From: Comamonas sp. lk
GTDB lineage: Bacteria; Pseudomonadota; Gammaproteobacteria; Burkholderiales; Burkholderiaceae_C
DNA: 49,326 nt
Reading direction: 5' to 3'
Assembly (NCBI GenBank): GCA_945875225.1
Contig: CAMCJY010000001.1
Coordinates: forward strand, 1 to 49,326
Below, one piece after another: positions 16,639-26,579 of the stretch (positions are counted from its first letter, which is position 1; each line of letters starts with the position of its first letter). The position numbers and the translations under genes are program-made. The notes below the pieces were generated by a model, which searched no databases, was not told the origin of the DNA, and saw only the letters and a list, made by a program, of their open reading frames with translations.

Positions 16639-17592
16639 ATGGACGCGGTTGCGCAACACACCACTGTTTTGCTCACAGAAGCGATTGACGCGCTTTTGAC
16701 GCCCGCGGATCCCTCGGACAGCAGACCGCAGGACGGTCTGTACGTCGATGCCACCTTTGGCCGTGGCGGCCATAGCCGTTTACTGCTGACGCGCTTATCG
16801 CCAAGTGGGCGCGTACTGGCTTTTGATCGAGACCCGCAAGCCGTCGCAGAAGCGACCAGCCTCCAGGACGCGCGCTTTTCCATCCGGCAGCAAAGCTTTT
16901 CTCGCATCGCTGAAATGCCACAGGCCAGTGCGTCGGGTATTTTGATGGACCTGGGCGTGAGCTCACCGCAAATTGACACACCCGCACGCGGATTTAGTTT
17001 CCGCTTTGAGGGTCCCTTGGATATGCGCATGGACACCACATGCGGACAAAGTGTGGCGCAATGGCTGACGGACGCCAGCGTCGAAACCATAACGGAGGTG
17101 ATACGTGACTATGGCGAAGAGCGGTTTGCTGGCCAGATTGCAAAGGCGATTGTCGCTCGCCGGCAGGAACACGGACCGATTGAAACAACCACCGAGCTTG
17201 CCCAACTCGTGGCTGACACAGTCAAGACCCGCGAGCCGGGTCAGAACCCTGCAACGCGCACCTTCCAGGCTTTTCGGATTTTCATCAATGCCGAACTGGA
17301 AGAGCTCGAACAAGCCCTAGATGCAGCGCTGGAAGTACTTGCTCCGGGCGGGCGCCTGGTGGTGATCAGCTTTCACTCTTTAGAGGACCGCATCGTCAAA
17401 CAATTTATCGCGCGCCACTCCAAGGACGAATACGACCGGCGCCGTCCTTTTGCGGCTCCGCGCGCCATGCGACTTCGCGCGCTGGGCCGCAATCGCCCCG
17501 GCGCTGCCGAGGTGGCGGTCAATCCGCGCGCCCGCAGCGCCATCATGCGCGTGGCGGTTCGCAATGACACCATGCAGGGGCTGGCGGCATGA
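16639..17592 (+). CDS. rsmH: 16S rRNA (cytosine-1402-N4)-methyltransferase
   Basis: RsmH (MraW) methylates N4 of C1402 in the ribosomal P site using S-adenosylmethionine. The 317-residue product starts with HTTVLLTEAIDALL, has the SAM-binding motif VDATFGRGGHSR (36-47), DLGVSSPQIDTPARGFSF, and the late block GGRLVVISFHSLEDRIVKQF that marks the family. It lies between mraZ and ftsL as in most Proteobacteria and overlaps ftsL by 4 bases. Length is normal for the family. Confidence 0.97.
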   Translation: MDAVAQHTTVLLTEAIDALLTPADPSDSRPQDGLYVDATFGRGGHSRLLLTRLSPSGRVLAFDRDPQAVAEATSLQDARFSIRQQSFSRIAEMPQASASGILMDLGVSSPQIDTPARGFSFRFEGPLDMRMDTTCGQSVAQWLTDASVETITEVIRDYGEERFAGQIAKAIVARRQEHGPIETTTELAQLVADTVKTREPGQNPATRTFQAFRIFINAELEELEQALDAALEVLAPGGRLVVISFHSLEDRIVKQFIARHSKDEYDRRRPFAAPRAMRLRALGRNRPGAAEVAVNPRARSAIMRVAVRNDTMQGLAA

Positions 17593-17873
17593 CGCGCATC
17601 AGCCTTTTGCTAATTTTGGCTACGCTGGCCAGTGCCATGTATTTGGTGAGCGTGCAGTATGAGTCGCGTCGCCTGTTTACCGAACTCGAACGCGCCCAGC
17701 GCGAAGGGCGTCGCCTGAAAACTGAATTTGAGCGGCTGGAAGTAGAAAAACGCAGCCAGGCCACGCCTGCACGAGTAGAACGTGTGGCGCGCGAAAAACT
17801 GCAAATGCACCAGGTCACGCCGGGCATTACGGTGTACATGGGGCAGACCCACAAGCCGGAGCAGCATCCGTGA
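17589..17873 (+). CDS. ftsL: Cell division protein FtsL
   Basis: A small bitopic protein that joins FtsB and FtsQ in the divisome and helps activate FtsW/FtsI. The 94-residue product has a short cytoplasmic tail, one membrane span (about residues 4-22), and a periplasmic coiled coil (RRLFTELERAQREGRRLKTEFERLEVEK). Sequence conservation in this family is low, so the call depends mainly on size, topology and position between rsmH and ftsI. It overlaps both neighbours by 4 bases. Confidence 0.93.
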   Translation: MTRISLLLILATLASAMYLVSVQYESRRLFTELERAQREGRRLKTEFERLEVEKRSQATPARVERVAREKLQMHQVTPGITVYMGQTHKPEQHP

Positions 17874-19612
17874 GCCGCAGCATCCGTTACACCGCCAGCC
17901 CCTTGCTGACCAGCCGTACGCCGGTATGGCGCAGCAAGTTGGTGGTATCGGCGCTGGCGCTGGGCTTTGTGGGCCTGGGGGCGCGCGCCGCCTACATCCA
18001 GGTGTTTAACAACGACTTTTTCCAACGCCAGGGCGAAGTACGCTACAGCCGTACCCTGGAACTTCCGGCCAACCGGGGCCGCATCCTGGACCGCAACGGC
18101 TTGATACTGGCTTCCAGTGTCCCGTCGCCCAGCATCTGGGCGATACCGGAAGATGTGGAGTTAGATGAGGTCCAACGGGCTAATCTGGCCAAGCTGCTGG
18201 AGCTGCCGCTGGCCGAACTGAACAAAAAATTGGCCGACGAAGACAAAGGCTTTGTCTGGCTCAAACGCCATGTCGAGCCGGAAAGGGCCAAACAAATCGC
18301 CCAAGCCGGTTTCAAAGGCATCCACCAGCGCACCGAATTCAAAAGGCAATACCCCGAAGGCGAAGCCGCCGCGCATGTGGTCGGCTTTACCAATGTGGAA
18401 GACAAGGGGCAAGAAGGCATTGAACTGCTCTACAACAGCACCTTGCTGGGTCGCGCCGGCTCGCGCCATGTGATCAAAGACCGCTTGGGCCAGTCGGTCG
18501 AGCAAGTGGGCGAAAGCGTGCCGCCGGTGGCCGGCAAAGATGTGCAACTGAGCATAGACACCAAGGTGCAGTTTTTTGCCTACCAAAAATTGCGCGACGC
18601 GGTGCTGAACAACCGGGCCCAAGCGGGCAGTGTTGTGGTCTTGGATGCCAATACCGGCGAAGTGCTGGCCCTGGCCAACTACCCTAGCTATAACCCGGAA
18701 AAGCGCCTCAACCTCAACGGCTCGCAACTGCGTAACCGGGCCCTGACAGACACCTTTGAGCCCGGCTCGGTGATGAAGCCTTTCACCATCGGCCTGGCCC
18801 TGGACACCGGGCGTGTCAAAACCTCGACCATCATCGACACCGCGCCCGGTTCGGTGACGATAACCGGTGCCACTATCCGCGATTCGCATCCCCATGGTGC
18901 CTTGAGCGTAGAGCAAGTGATTCAGGTGTCCAGCAATGTGGGCACCACCAAAATCGCGATGCAAATGCCAGCCAGCGAAATGTGGGAAACCTTCTCCGGC
19001 GCGGGCTTTGGCCAAAAGCCGCAAATCGAATTCCCCGGCGCAGTGCCGGGCAAGCTGCGCCCCTACAAAACATGGCGCCCGATTGAGCAGGCCACGGCCT
19101 CCTATGGCTATGGTTTGTCGGCCTCTTTGTTCCAGATGGTGCGCTCTTACACGGTGTTCTCGCATGAGGGGCAAATCATCCGCGCCACCTTGCTCAAAAA
19201 CGATGAGCCAGCCGTTGGCATCCCCGTGTTTTCCAGTGATACCGCCGCCAAAGTGCGCAAGATGCTGCAAATGGCCGCGGGGCCCGGCGGCACCGGCCAG
19301 AAGGCGCAGACCGCTGGGTATTCGGTGGGCGGCAAATCGGGCACGGCCTACAAGCAAATCGGCAAAGGCTATGGCAGCGAGGGCAACCGCAAATACCGCA
19401 GCTGGTTTGTCGGCATGGCGCCGGTTGACAAGCCGCGCATCATTGTCGGCGTCATGCTCGATGAGCCTAGTGCAGGCAAATACTACGGGGGCGAAGTGGC
19501 CGCGCCGGTGTTCAGCGAGACGGTGCAGCAAACCCTGCGCGTCATGGGTGTGCAACCGGATATCAGCATCCGTCCGCAAATCGTGGCCAACGCGGTAGAA
19601 GAAAGCTTTTGA
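17870..19612 (+). CDS. ftsI: Septal peptidoglycan transpeptidase (PBP3)
   Basis: Cross-links septal peptidoglycan with FtsW. The 580-residue product has a short cytoplasmic end, one membrane anchor (about 23-44), the dimerisation/pedestal domain starting at RGRILDRNG, and a transpeptidase domain with the three active-site motifs SVMK (Ser300), SSN (354-356) and KSGT (489-492), spaced as in E. coli PBP3. It begins with GTG in a GTGA overlap with ftsL. The stop overlaps the murE ATG by one base. This is a beta-lactam target; nothing unusual is seen at the motifs. Confidence 0.97.
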   Translation: MSRSIRYTASPLLTSRTPVWRSKLVVSALALGFVGLGARAAYIQVFNNDFFQRQGEVRYSRTLELPANRGRILDRNGLILASSVPSPSIWAIPEDVELDEVQRANLAKLLELPLAELNKKLADEDKGFVWLKRHVEPERAKQIAQAGFKGIHQRTEFKRQYPEGEAAAHVVGFTNVEDKGQEGIELLYNSTLLGRAGSRHVIKDRLGQSVEQVGESVPPVAGKDVQLSIDTKVQFFAYQKLRDAVLNNRAQAGSVVVLDANTGEVLALANYPSYNPEKRLNLNGSQLRNRALTDTFEPGSVMKPFTIGLALDTGRVKTSTIIDTAPGSVTITGATIRDSHPHGALSVEQVIQVSSNVGTTKIAMQMPASEMWETFSGAGFGQKPQIEFPGAVPGKLRPYKTWRPIEQATASYGYGLSASLFQMVRSYTVFSHEGQIIRATLLKNDEPAVGIPVFSSDTAAKVRKMLQMAAGPGGTGQKAQTAGYSVGGKSGTAYKQIGKGYGSEGNRKYRSWFVGMAPVDKPRIIVGVMLDEPSAGKYYGGEVAAPVFSETVQQTLRVMGVQPDISIRPQIVANAVEESF

Positions 19613-21129
19613 TGCAAGCGCAATTGCACACTCCCCAACAAGCAGCGGCCTGGCTGCGTGAACGGGTGACCGGCCAATTACAAACCGACCACCGCAAGCT
19701 GCACGCCGGCGATGGTTTTATCGCCATGCCCGGCCTGTCAGTCGATGCACGGCAATTCGTACCGCAGGCACTGCACGACGGCGCCGCTGCCTGCCTGGTC
19801 GATGCCCAGGATGCGGCACAGTGGAGTCTGGGGGATGCGCGCGTCGCGCCCTATGTCACGCTCAAAAGCGACTGCGCGCAAATTGCCGCCGCTTTTTATG
19901 AGCACCCCTCGCGCAGCGTGCAAGTGCTGGCAATTACCGGCACCAATGGCAAAACCTCCAGCGCCTGGTGGCTGGCCCAAGCGCTCAATACCATGGGCAC
20001 CCAACCAGTGTGCGCACTGATAGGCACGCTGGGTATCGGCATAGCCCCTGCAAACCCGGCCAAGCCCAGTGCGCTGAGTTCGAGTGGACTGACCACGCCG
20101 GACAGCGTGCTGCTGCAACACAGCTTGCGCAGCTTTGTGGACCAGGGCTTGGACTATTGCGCCTTGGAAGCGTCCTCCATCGGCATCGAAGAGGGCCGCT
20201 TAGACGGCACGCGCGTACGGCTTGCGTTGTTCACCAATTTCACCCAGGACCATCTGGACTACCACGGCACGATGCAAGCCTACTGGGCTGCCAAACGGCG
20301 CCTGTTCGCCTGGCCCGGTCTGCAAGCAGCGGTGCTCAATATCGACGACGATCAGGGCGCGGCATTGGCGAGCGAACTGGCCGCGCAAGCGCCGGAAATC
20401 GATTTATGGACCGTGTCCACCCATTTGGCAGCGCGCTTGCAAGCGCGCGATATCCAGCAAGGTCCGCTGGGCTTGCAATTTGCCGTCGTGGAAGGCACGC
20501 AGCGCTGCCTGTTGCGCACCCGCATCATCGGCGGCTACAACGTTGCTAACTTGCTGGGCGTGATAGCCAGCCTGCGCGCGCTGGGCATAGACCTGTCCAC
20601 TGCGGTGCAGGCCTGCGGCAACTTGCCGCCGGTGCCAGGCCGCTTGCAATGCCTGGGTGGGCAGGACGCACCACTGGCAGTGGTGGACTATGCGCATACG
20701 CCGGACGCTTTGCAAAAAACCTTGGAAGCGTTGCGCCCGGTGGCCCAGCAGCGCGGTGGCGCGCTATGGTGTGTGTTTGGTTGCGGCGGCGACCGCGACC
20801 GCGCCAAGCGTCCACTCATGGGCGCTATCGCCGCGAGCAAGGCGGACCACATTGTGCTGACCAGCGACAACCCGCGCATGGAAAACCCTGCCAACATCAT
20901 CAGCCACATCCTGGCCGGCATGGGCGGCCAGCCACACATCCAAGTGCAAGCTGACCGCGCCCTGGCGATTGCCCAGTCGCTAACGCAAGCGGGCGCTAGC
21001 GACGTGGTACTGATCGCGGGCAAAGGCCATGAAGCGGCGCAGGAAGTGGCCGGACAAAAATTCATTTTTTCCGATGTCGACCATGCCGATATCGCCCTGG
21101 CCCTACGGGCGCAATTGGCTGCCGCATGA
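19612..21129 (+). CDS. murE: UDP-MurNAc-tripeptide synthetase (meso-DAP adding)
   Basis: Adds meso-diaminopimelate to UDP-MurNAc-L-Ala-D-Glu in the cytoplasm. The 505-residue Mur ligase has the ATP loop GTNGKT (110-115), the central block ALEASSIGIEEGRLDG, and DNPR (419-422), whose Arg recognises DAP and separates DAP from lysine enzymes. This agrees with lysA and mpl in the same window. The start is the ATG overlapping the ftsI stop by one base (TGATG). It overlaps murF by 4 bases. Confidence 0.96.
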   Translation: MQAQLHTPQQAAAWLRERVTGQLQTDHRKLHAGDGFIAMPGLSVDARQFVPQALHDGAAACLVDAQDAAQWSLGDARVAPYVTLKSDCAQIAAAFYEHPSRSVQVLAITGTNGKTSSAWWLAQALNTMGTQPVCALIGTLGIGIAPANPAKPSALSSSGLTTPDSVLLQHSLRSFVDQGLDYCALEASSIGIEEGRLDGTRVRLALFTNFTQDHLDYHGTMQAYWAAKRRLFAWPGLQAAVLNIDDDQGAALASELAAQAPEIDLWTVSTHLAARLQARDIQQGPLGLQFAVVEGTQRCLLRTRIIGGYNVANLLGVIASLRALGIDLSTAVQACGNLPPVPGRLQCLGGQDAPLAVVDYAHTPDALQKTLEALRPVAQQRGGALWCVFGCGGDRDRAKRPLMGAIAASKADHIVLTSDNPRMENPANIISHILAGMGGQPHIQVQADRALAIAQSLTQAGASDVVLIAGKGHEAAQEVAGQKFIFSDVDHADIALALRAQLAAA

Positions 21130-22604
21130 GCGCCGTACTGATGAATCTGGGCCAGGTACAGCAATGGCTGCAGACAGCAAGCACCCACTTGCCGGTCACG
21201 CTGCACGGCGCACCCGATACCGGCATCCTGCGCGTGCACACCGACAGCCGCAGCCTGGAACCTGGCGATTTGTTTGTCGCGCTGCGCGGTGATACCTACG
21301 ACGCGAATAACTTTTTACACCAGGCCAAGGAACGCGGTGCCAGCGCCCTGCTTTGCCACAGCGGTTTGTCCGCCAGCCAGTACCCGCAAGGTCTGCCGCG
21401 CATTGAGGTGGCAGAAAGCACGCAATCCTTAGGCCAACTGGCACAGGCCTGGCGCGCACAATTTTCCTTGCCCCTGATCGCCGTGACCGGCAGCAATGGC
21501 AAGACCACGGTCACGCAAATGATCGCCGCCATCTTGCAGCAGCACGTACCCGATGGCGCGGCGCTGGCCACGCAAGGTAATTTGAATAACGCGATTGGGG
21601 TGCCCTTGACCTTGCTGCGCCTGCGCGCCAAGCACCGGATCGCCGTGGTGGAATTGGGCATGAACCATCCGGGCGAAATCGCCCAACTCGCCGCCATGGC
21701 CCAGCCCACGGTGGCCCTGGTGAATAACGCGCAGCGCGAGCATCTGGAATTCCTGCACACCGTCGATGCGGTAGCCGCCGAAAACGGTGCAGTGCTGCAA
21801 GCGCTGCCCGCGAGCGGCTGCGCTGTATTTGGGCTGGACGATAGCTATACCAGCCAGTGGGAAGCGCAAAACAAGGCCAAGCATCTGCTGGGTTTTGCCG
21901 CAGCAGCGGTGGCAGAACACGACGCTGTCTATGGCGAACAAGCCTTGTGGCAAGACGGCGGCTGGGCGGTACGCGCGCGCTGGCGCCAAGGCGCCTCCAG
22001 CGGGGTTTTGCACTACCGCTTGGATATCGCAGGTAAGCACAATGTACGCAACTCCTGGGCAGCGGCTGCCTGCGCCTTGGCCGCCGGCGTCAGCCCAGCA
22101 GCTGTCGAGCGCGGTTTGCAAGCTTTCGTAGCGGTCAAGGGCCGCTCGCGTGCACTCAGCCTGGTCTGGGGCGGGCGCCGCATCAGCCTGGTCGATGACA
22201 GCTACAACGCCAACCCCGACTCGGTGCAGGCTGCTATCGATGTGCTGCGCGAGCTGCCCGCGCCGCGCCTGTTGGTACTGGGCGATATGGGTGAGGTCGG
22301 CGACCAGGGCCCGCAACTGCACGCGCAAGCCGGCCGCTACGCGCACAGTCAGGGCATCGAACACCTGCTAGCCACAGGAAGCTTGAGCCAAGCTAGCGTC
22401 CAAGCCTTTGTTCAGGCCGGTGGGCAGGCGCATCATTGTCTCGATACAACCGCTTTGACGCACGCAGTAGCCCAGGCATTGGCGCACAGTGCCAGCGTGC
22501 TGGTCAAAGGTTCGCGCTTTATGCGCATGGAAAAAATCATAGAAGCCTTGCAGGACAGGGCCACCACCCAACATACGCCAGTGGAGTCTGACCATGCAGC
22601 CTGA
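21126..22604 (+). CDS. murF: UDP-MurNAc-tripeptide D-alanyl-D-alanine ligase
   Basis: Adds the D-Ala-D-Ala dipeptide made by Ddl to complete the UDP-MurNAc-pentapeptide. The 492-residue product has HTDSRSLEPGDLFVALRG in the UDP-binding domain, GSNGKT (122-127) for ATP, ELGMNHPGEI, and DDSYNANPDS in the C-terminal ligase domain. It overlaps murE by 4 bases and is separated from mraY by 21 bases. Length is a little above E. coli MurF (452). Confidence 0.96.
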   Translation: MSAVLMNLGQVQQWLQTASTHLPVTLHGAPDTGILRVHTDSRSLEPGDLFVALRGDTYDANNFLHQAKERGASALLCHSGLSASQYPQGLPRIEVAESTQSLGQLAQAWRAQFSLPLIAVTGSNGKTTVTQMIAAILQQHVPDGAALATQGNLNNAIGVPLTLLRLRAKHRIAVVELGMNHPGEIAQLAAMAQPTVALVNNAQREHLEFLHTVDAVAAENGAVLQALPASGCAVFGLDDSYTSQWEAQNKAKHLLGFAAAAVAEHDAVYGEQALWQDGGWAVRARWRQGASSGVLHYRLDIAGKHNVRNSWAAAACALAAGVSPAAVERGLQAFVAVKGRSRALSLVWGGRRISLVDDSYNANPDSVQAAIDVLRELPAPRLLVLGDMGEVGDQGPQLHAQAGRYAHSQGIEHLLATGSLSQASVQAFVQAGGQAHHCLDTTALTHAVAQALAHSASVLVKGSRFMRMEKIIEALQDRATTQHTPVESDHAA

Positions 22605-22625
22605 GTACTTGAAAGAGGCCAAAAC

Positions 22626-23804
22626 ATGCTGCTAAGCCTGACGCAATGGCTGCAAGGTCTTTACCCCGAGTGGGGTTTTCTGCGGGTGTTCCAGTACCTA
22701 ACATTGCGTGCTGTCATGGCCGCTGCCACGGCGCTGGTGATTGGCTTGGCCGCAGGTCCTGCGGTGATACGGCGTTTGCAGTCGCTCAAGATCGGTCAGC
22801 CCATCCGGGGCTACGGCATGGAGTCGCACTTGAGCAAAAGCGGCACCCCTACCATGGGTGGCGTGCTGATCTTGATTGCGATTGCCAGTTCGACTCTGTT
22901 GTGGGTGGACCTGTCCAACCGCTTCGTCTGGATTTGCCTGATCGTGACCCTGGGCTTTGGTGCGATCGGCTGGGCCGATGACTGGCGCAAAGTGGTCCAT
23001 AAAGACCCCGAAGGCATGCCCTCGGGCGAGAAATATATGTGGCAATCCATCATCGGGGTTGTGGCCGCCTTATGCCTGGTTTTCAGTATCTCGGAAAACT
23101 CCAATGGCCGGGTGCTGGAGTTGTTTGTCAACTGGGTTAGCTCCGGTTTTGACGTCAGCTTGCCACCCAAAGCGGGCCTGCTGCTGCCCTTTTTCAAGCA
23201 GGTGAGCTATCCGCTGGGCGTGCTGGGCTTTGTGGTGCTGACCTATCTGGTGATTGTGGGCTCGAGCAATGCGGTGAATTTGACCGATGGCCTAGACGGT
23301 CTGGCCATCATGCCGGTGGTGATGGTGGGCTCAGCGCTCGGTGTTTTTGCCTATGTCACCGGCAGTGTGATTTATTCCAAATACCTGTTCTTGCCGCATA
23401 TTCCGGGCGCCGGCGAATTGCTGATTTTCTGCGCGGCGATTGCCGGTGCTGGTCTGGCGTTTTTGTGGTTTAACACCCATCCGGCGCAAGTCTTTATGGG
23501 CGATGTGGGTGCGCTGGCCTTAGGGGCTGCGCTAGGCACCGTCGCCGTCATCGTGCGCCAAGAAATCGTACTGGCCATGATGGGCGGGGTATTCGTGGCA
23601 GAGGCCTTATCGGTGATGCTGCAAGTGCTGTACTTTAAGTACACCCGTAAAAAATATGGCGAAGGCCGCCGCTTCTTCCGTATGGCGCCTTTGCACCACC
23701 ATTTCGAAAAGCAGGGTTGGAAAGAAACGCAGGTCGTGGTGCGCTTCTGGATCATCACCATGCTGCTGTGCCTGCTCGGCCTGTCCACCCTGAAGCTGAG
23801 GTAA
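22626..23804 (+). CDS. mraY: Phospho-MurNAc-pentapeptide transferase
   Basis: Integral membrane enzyme that links UDP-MurNAc-pentapeptide to undecaprenyl phosphate, forming lipid I. The 392-residue product has about ten membrane spans and the family motifs KSGTPTMGG, GWADDWRK (Mg-binding Asp pair), NAVNLTDGLDGLA and the HHHFEKQGW block. A GAGG sequence lies 8 nt before the ATG. The gene is followed after 4 bases by murD. Confidence 0.97.
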   Translation: MLLSLTQWLQGLYPEWGFLRVFQYLTLRAVMAAATALVIGLAAGPAVIRRLQSLKIGQPIRGYGMESHLSKSGTPTMGGVLILIAIASSTLLWVDLSNRFVWICLIVTLGFGAIGWADDWRKVVHKDPEGMPSGEKYMWQSIIGVVAALCLVFSISENSNGRVLELFVNWVSSGFDVSLPPKAGLLLPFFKQVSYPLGVLGFVVLTYLVIVGSSNAVNLTDGLDGLAIMPVVMVGSALGVFAYVTGSVIYSKYLFLPHIPGAGELLIFCAAIAGAGLAFLWFNTHPAQVFMGDVGALALGAALGTVAVIVRQEIVLAMMGGVFVAEALSVMLQVLYFKYTRKKYGEGRRFFRMAPLHHHFEKQGWKETQVVVRFWIITMLLCLLGLSTLKLR

Positions 23805-23808
23805 GCGC

Positions 23809-25326
23809 ATGAACATGCAAGGGCAACAGGTGTTAGTCGTCGGTCTGGGAGCTTCCGGCCTAGCGATGGCATGCTGGTGCGCGGGCCAAGGGGCGCAAAT
23901 CACCGTGCTGGACGACCGCGCCATGCCGCCGCACGCTGCGACCCTTGCACAGGACATTCCATCGGCACGCCTGTTGCACGGCGCACTCGATGCACAAGCC
24001 TTGGCGCACGGCCCCTTTGAGCGCATTTGCATCAGTCCCGGATTGGCGCCAAAGCGTATCAACGCCTTGGTCGATGCTGCCCGCGCCCAGGCCCTGTGGG
24101 TAGGCAGCGAGCTAGGCTTGTTTGCGCAAGCCTTGCGCGAACTGCAAGAAGCGCAGGCCTATCAGCCCCAGATCATCGCAATTACCGGCACCAACGGCAA
24201 AACCACCGTTACTTCACTGACCGGGCAATTGGTCGCTCGCGCCGGAAAGACGGTGGCCGTCGCCGGCAATATCGGCCCGACTTTGCTCGACACCCTGGCC
24301 CAGGCGCTGCAGGCGCAGGCCTTGCCGCAGGTATGGGTGCTGGAGTTATCCAGCTTTCAACTGCACTATGCCCAGGACTTTGAGCCCACGGTGGCCACCG
24401 TGCTCAACCTCAGCCAGGACCATCTGGATTGGCATACCGATGTGCAAGACTATGCGCGCGCCAAGGCCCGCATCTTCGGTAGCAAGGCTTTAATGCTGCT
24501 CAACCGCGACGATGCGCAGGTCATGGCCATGCTGCCCGAGCCGCTGCGGGTGAAATTGCAAAAGCCGGTGCAACGCGCCCATGTGTGCTTTAGCGCGCAG
24601 ACGCCAACCCACGCCGGCGACTACGGCCTGGAAGAAGTCAATGGGGTGGTCTGGCTGGTACGGGCGGTGCCTGCGGATGGAACGCTCAAGCGCGGGCGCA
24701 ACGCGCCCGTCGAAGACTTATTTTTGCAACACCTGATGCCGGCCGATGCGCTGCGTATCCGCGGCCGGCATAACGCCTGCAATGCCTTGGCCGCTATCGC
24801 ACTGGCCAGCGCCACCGGCTGCGCGCTCGGGCCTATGTTGTTCGGACTGCGTGAATACCGCGGCGAGCCGCACCGCGTCCAATCGCTGGGCGTGGTGGGC
24901 GCGGTCGAATACTTTGACGACAGCAAAGGCACCAATGTCGGCGCCACCGTAGCCGCCTTAGAGGGCCTGGGCCAGGACCGCGCACTGTTTGTGATTTTGG
25001 GCGGCGAAGGCAAAGGGCAAGATTTTTCGCCCTTGGCAGTGCCGGTGCGCGCGTATGTGCGCGCCGTGCTGCTGATAGGCCGCGATGCCGGACTCATCCG
25101 CCAAGCTTTGGAGGGCACCGGTGTCCGCTTGCGCGATGCTGCGTCGATGGACGACGCGGTGCAACAGGCCGCGGCCTTGGCGCAGCCAGGCGATGCGGTG
25201 CTGATGTCACCGGCTTGCGCCAGCTTTGATATGTTCCAAGACTATGCGCACCGGGCAGCCGTGTTTGCGCAAGCCGTGCAGTCACTGGCACTGGCGCAAG
25301 GGCAGATGCTGGAGGCAGCGCTATGA
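23809..25326 (+). CDS. murD: UDP-MurNAc-L-alanine:D-glutamate ligase
   Basis: Adds D-glutamate to UDP-MurNAc-L-Ala. The 505-residue product starts with the Rossmann motif VLVVGLGASGLAMA, has the ATP loop GTNGKT (127-132), LELSSFQLHY, NLSQDHLDWH and DDSKGTNVGAT in the C-terminal domain. It is longer than E. coli MurD (438), with extra residues in the region PVQRAHVCFSAQTPTHAGDYG and around the GTLKRGRNAPVEDL segment. It overlaps ftsW by 4 bases. Confidence 0.96.
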   Translation: MNMQGQQVLVVGLGASGLAMACWCAGQGAQITVLDDRAMPPHAATLAQDIPSARLLHGALDAQALAHGPFERICISPGLAPKRINALVDAARAQALWVGSELGLFAQALRELQEAQAYQPQIIAITGTNGKTTVTSLTGQLVARAGKTVAVAGNIGPTLLDTLAQALQAQALPQVWVLELSSFQLHYAQDFEPTVATVLNLSQDHLDWHTDVQDYARAKARIFGSKALMLLNRDDAQVMAMLPEPLRVKLQKPVQRAHVCFSAQTPTHAGDYGLEEVNGVVWLVRAVPADGTLKRGRNAPVEDLFLQHLMPADALRIRGRHNACNALAAIALASATGCALGPMLFGLREYRGEPHRVQSLGVVGAVEYFDDSKGTNVGATVAALEGLGQDRALFVILGGEGKGQDFSPLAVPVRAYVRAVLLIGRDAGLIRQALEGTGVRLRDAASMDDAVQQAAALAQPGDAVLMSPACASFDMFQDYAHRAAVFAQAVQSLALAQGQMLEAAL

Positions 25327-26579
25327 GTATTACCGCTAACCTGTGGAGCCGTTGGGGTCTGGGCAAATCCGCCCAAGAGAGCGAGGCATTGCCGGTGCGA
25401 CTGGGCCGTCGCGCCAACTACGCAAATACGCAAAGCAGCAGCCGCGTGAGCAGCCTAGACCATGCCTTGATCGCCGTGGTTTCTACGCTGTTGGTGTGGG
25501 GCGCCATCATGGTGTATTCGGCCACCATCGCCATGCCCGACAACCCCAAGTTTGCCGGCTACACGCACAATTATTTTCTGCTGCGCCACCTGGCCTCGAT
25601 TGCCGTGGGCCTGCTCGCCTGCTGGATTGCCTTCCAGTTGCCAGTACAAACCTGGGAAAGGCTGGCGCCCCTCTTGTTCATGGCATCCTTGGTTTTGCTG
25701 GTGGCAGTGCTGATTCCGTATATCGGCAAAGGCGTGAACGGCGCAAGGCGCTGGATATCGCTTGGCATTACGAATTTTCAGCCCTCGGAACTGGCCAAGT
25801 TTTCTGCCGTGGTCTATGCCTCGGGCTATATGGTGCGCAAGATGGAAGTCAAAGAAGACTTTCTGCGCGCGGTCTGGCCTATGGCCGCTGCTGTAGGGGT
25901 GATGGGTGTTTTATTGTTGGCTGAGCCGGACATGGGCGCCTTCCTGGTGATCGCCGTCATTGCCATGGGCATCTTGTTTTTGGGTGGTGTTAACGCAAGC
26001 ATGTTCTTCCTGATCTCGGGCGTGCTGCTGGCAGCTTTTGCGCTGATGATTGCCTTTAACGACTACCGCCGCGCGCGCATATTTGCCTACCTAGACCCGT
26101 GGAGTGAGCACAACGCGCTAGCCAAGGGCTATCAGCTAACGCACTCGCTTATCGCGCTGGGGCGCGGCGAGGTGTTCGGCGTGGGCTTGGGCGGCAGTGT
26201 GGAAAAGCTGCATTGGCTGCCCGAAGCGCATACCGATTTTCTGGTGGCCGTGATCGGCGAAGAGTTTGGTCTGGTTGGTGTGCTGGCGCTGATTATTTTG
26301 TTTCTGTGGATGACGCGGCGCATTATTCATATTGGCCGCCAGGCCGTAGCGCTGGAGCGGGTGTTTGCCGGCCTGGTGGCCCAAGGCGTGGGCATCTGGA
26401 TGGGCTTTCAGGGCTTTATCAATATGGGCGTGAACCTCGGCGCGCTGCCCACCAAGGGTCTGACGCTACCACTCATGAGCTATGGCGGCTCGGCGATTTT
26501 GGTCAATTTAGTGGCGCTGGCTTTGGTGCTGCGCATTGACTATGAAAACCGCAAGCTGATGCAAGGGGTGCCGGCATGA
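25323..26579 (+). CDS. ftsW: Septal peptidoglycan glycosyltransferase FtsW
   Basis: SEDS-family polymerase that builds septal glycan strands from lipid II together with FtsI. The 418-residue product has about 45 cytoplasmic residues, then ten membrane spans. Conserved SEDS blocks include KGVNGARRWI, QPSELAKF, EPDMGAFLVI, TDFLVAVIGEEFG, and GLTLPLMSYGGSAI at the end. It differs from the rodA gene at 38 kb by its cytoplasmic tail and dcw position. It overlaps murD and murG by 4 bases. Confidence 0.97.
   Translation: MSITANLWSRWGLGKSAQESEALPVRLGRRANYANTQSSSRVSSLDHALIAVVSTLLVWGAIMVYSATIAMPDNPKFAGYTHNYFLLRHLASIAVGLLACWIAFQLPVQTWERLAPLLFMASLVLLVAVLIPYIGKGVNGARRWISLGITNFQPSELAKFSAVVYASGYMVRKMEVKEDFLRAVWPMAAAVGVMGVLLLAEPDMGAFLVIAVIAMGILFLGGVNASMFFLISGVLLAAFALMIAFNDYRRARIFAYLDPWSEHNALAKGYQLTHSLIALGRGEVFGVGLGGSVEKLHWLPEAHTDFLVAVIGEEFGLVGVLALIILFLWMTRRIIHIGRQAVALERVFAGLVAQGVGIWMGFQGFINMGVNLGALPTKGLTLPLMSYGGSAILVNLVALALVLRIDYENRKLMQGVPA

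Noticed and set aside
18161..19579. 472-codon open frame antisense to ftsI
   Set aside because: His/Arg/Gly-rich shadow of a certain gene.
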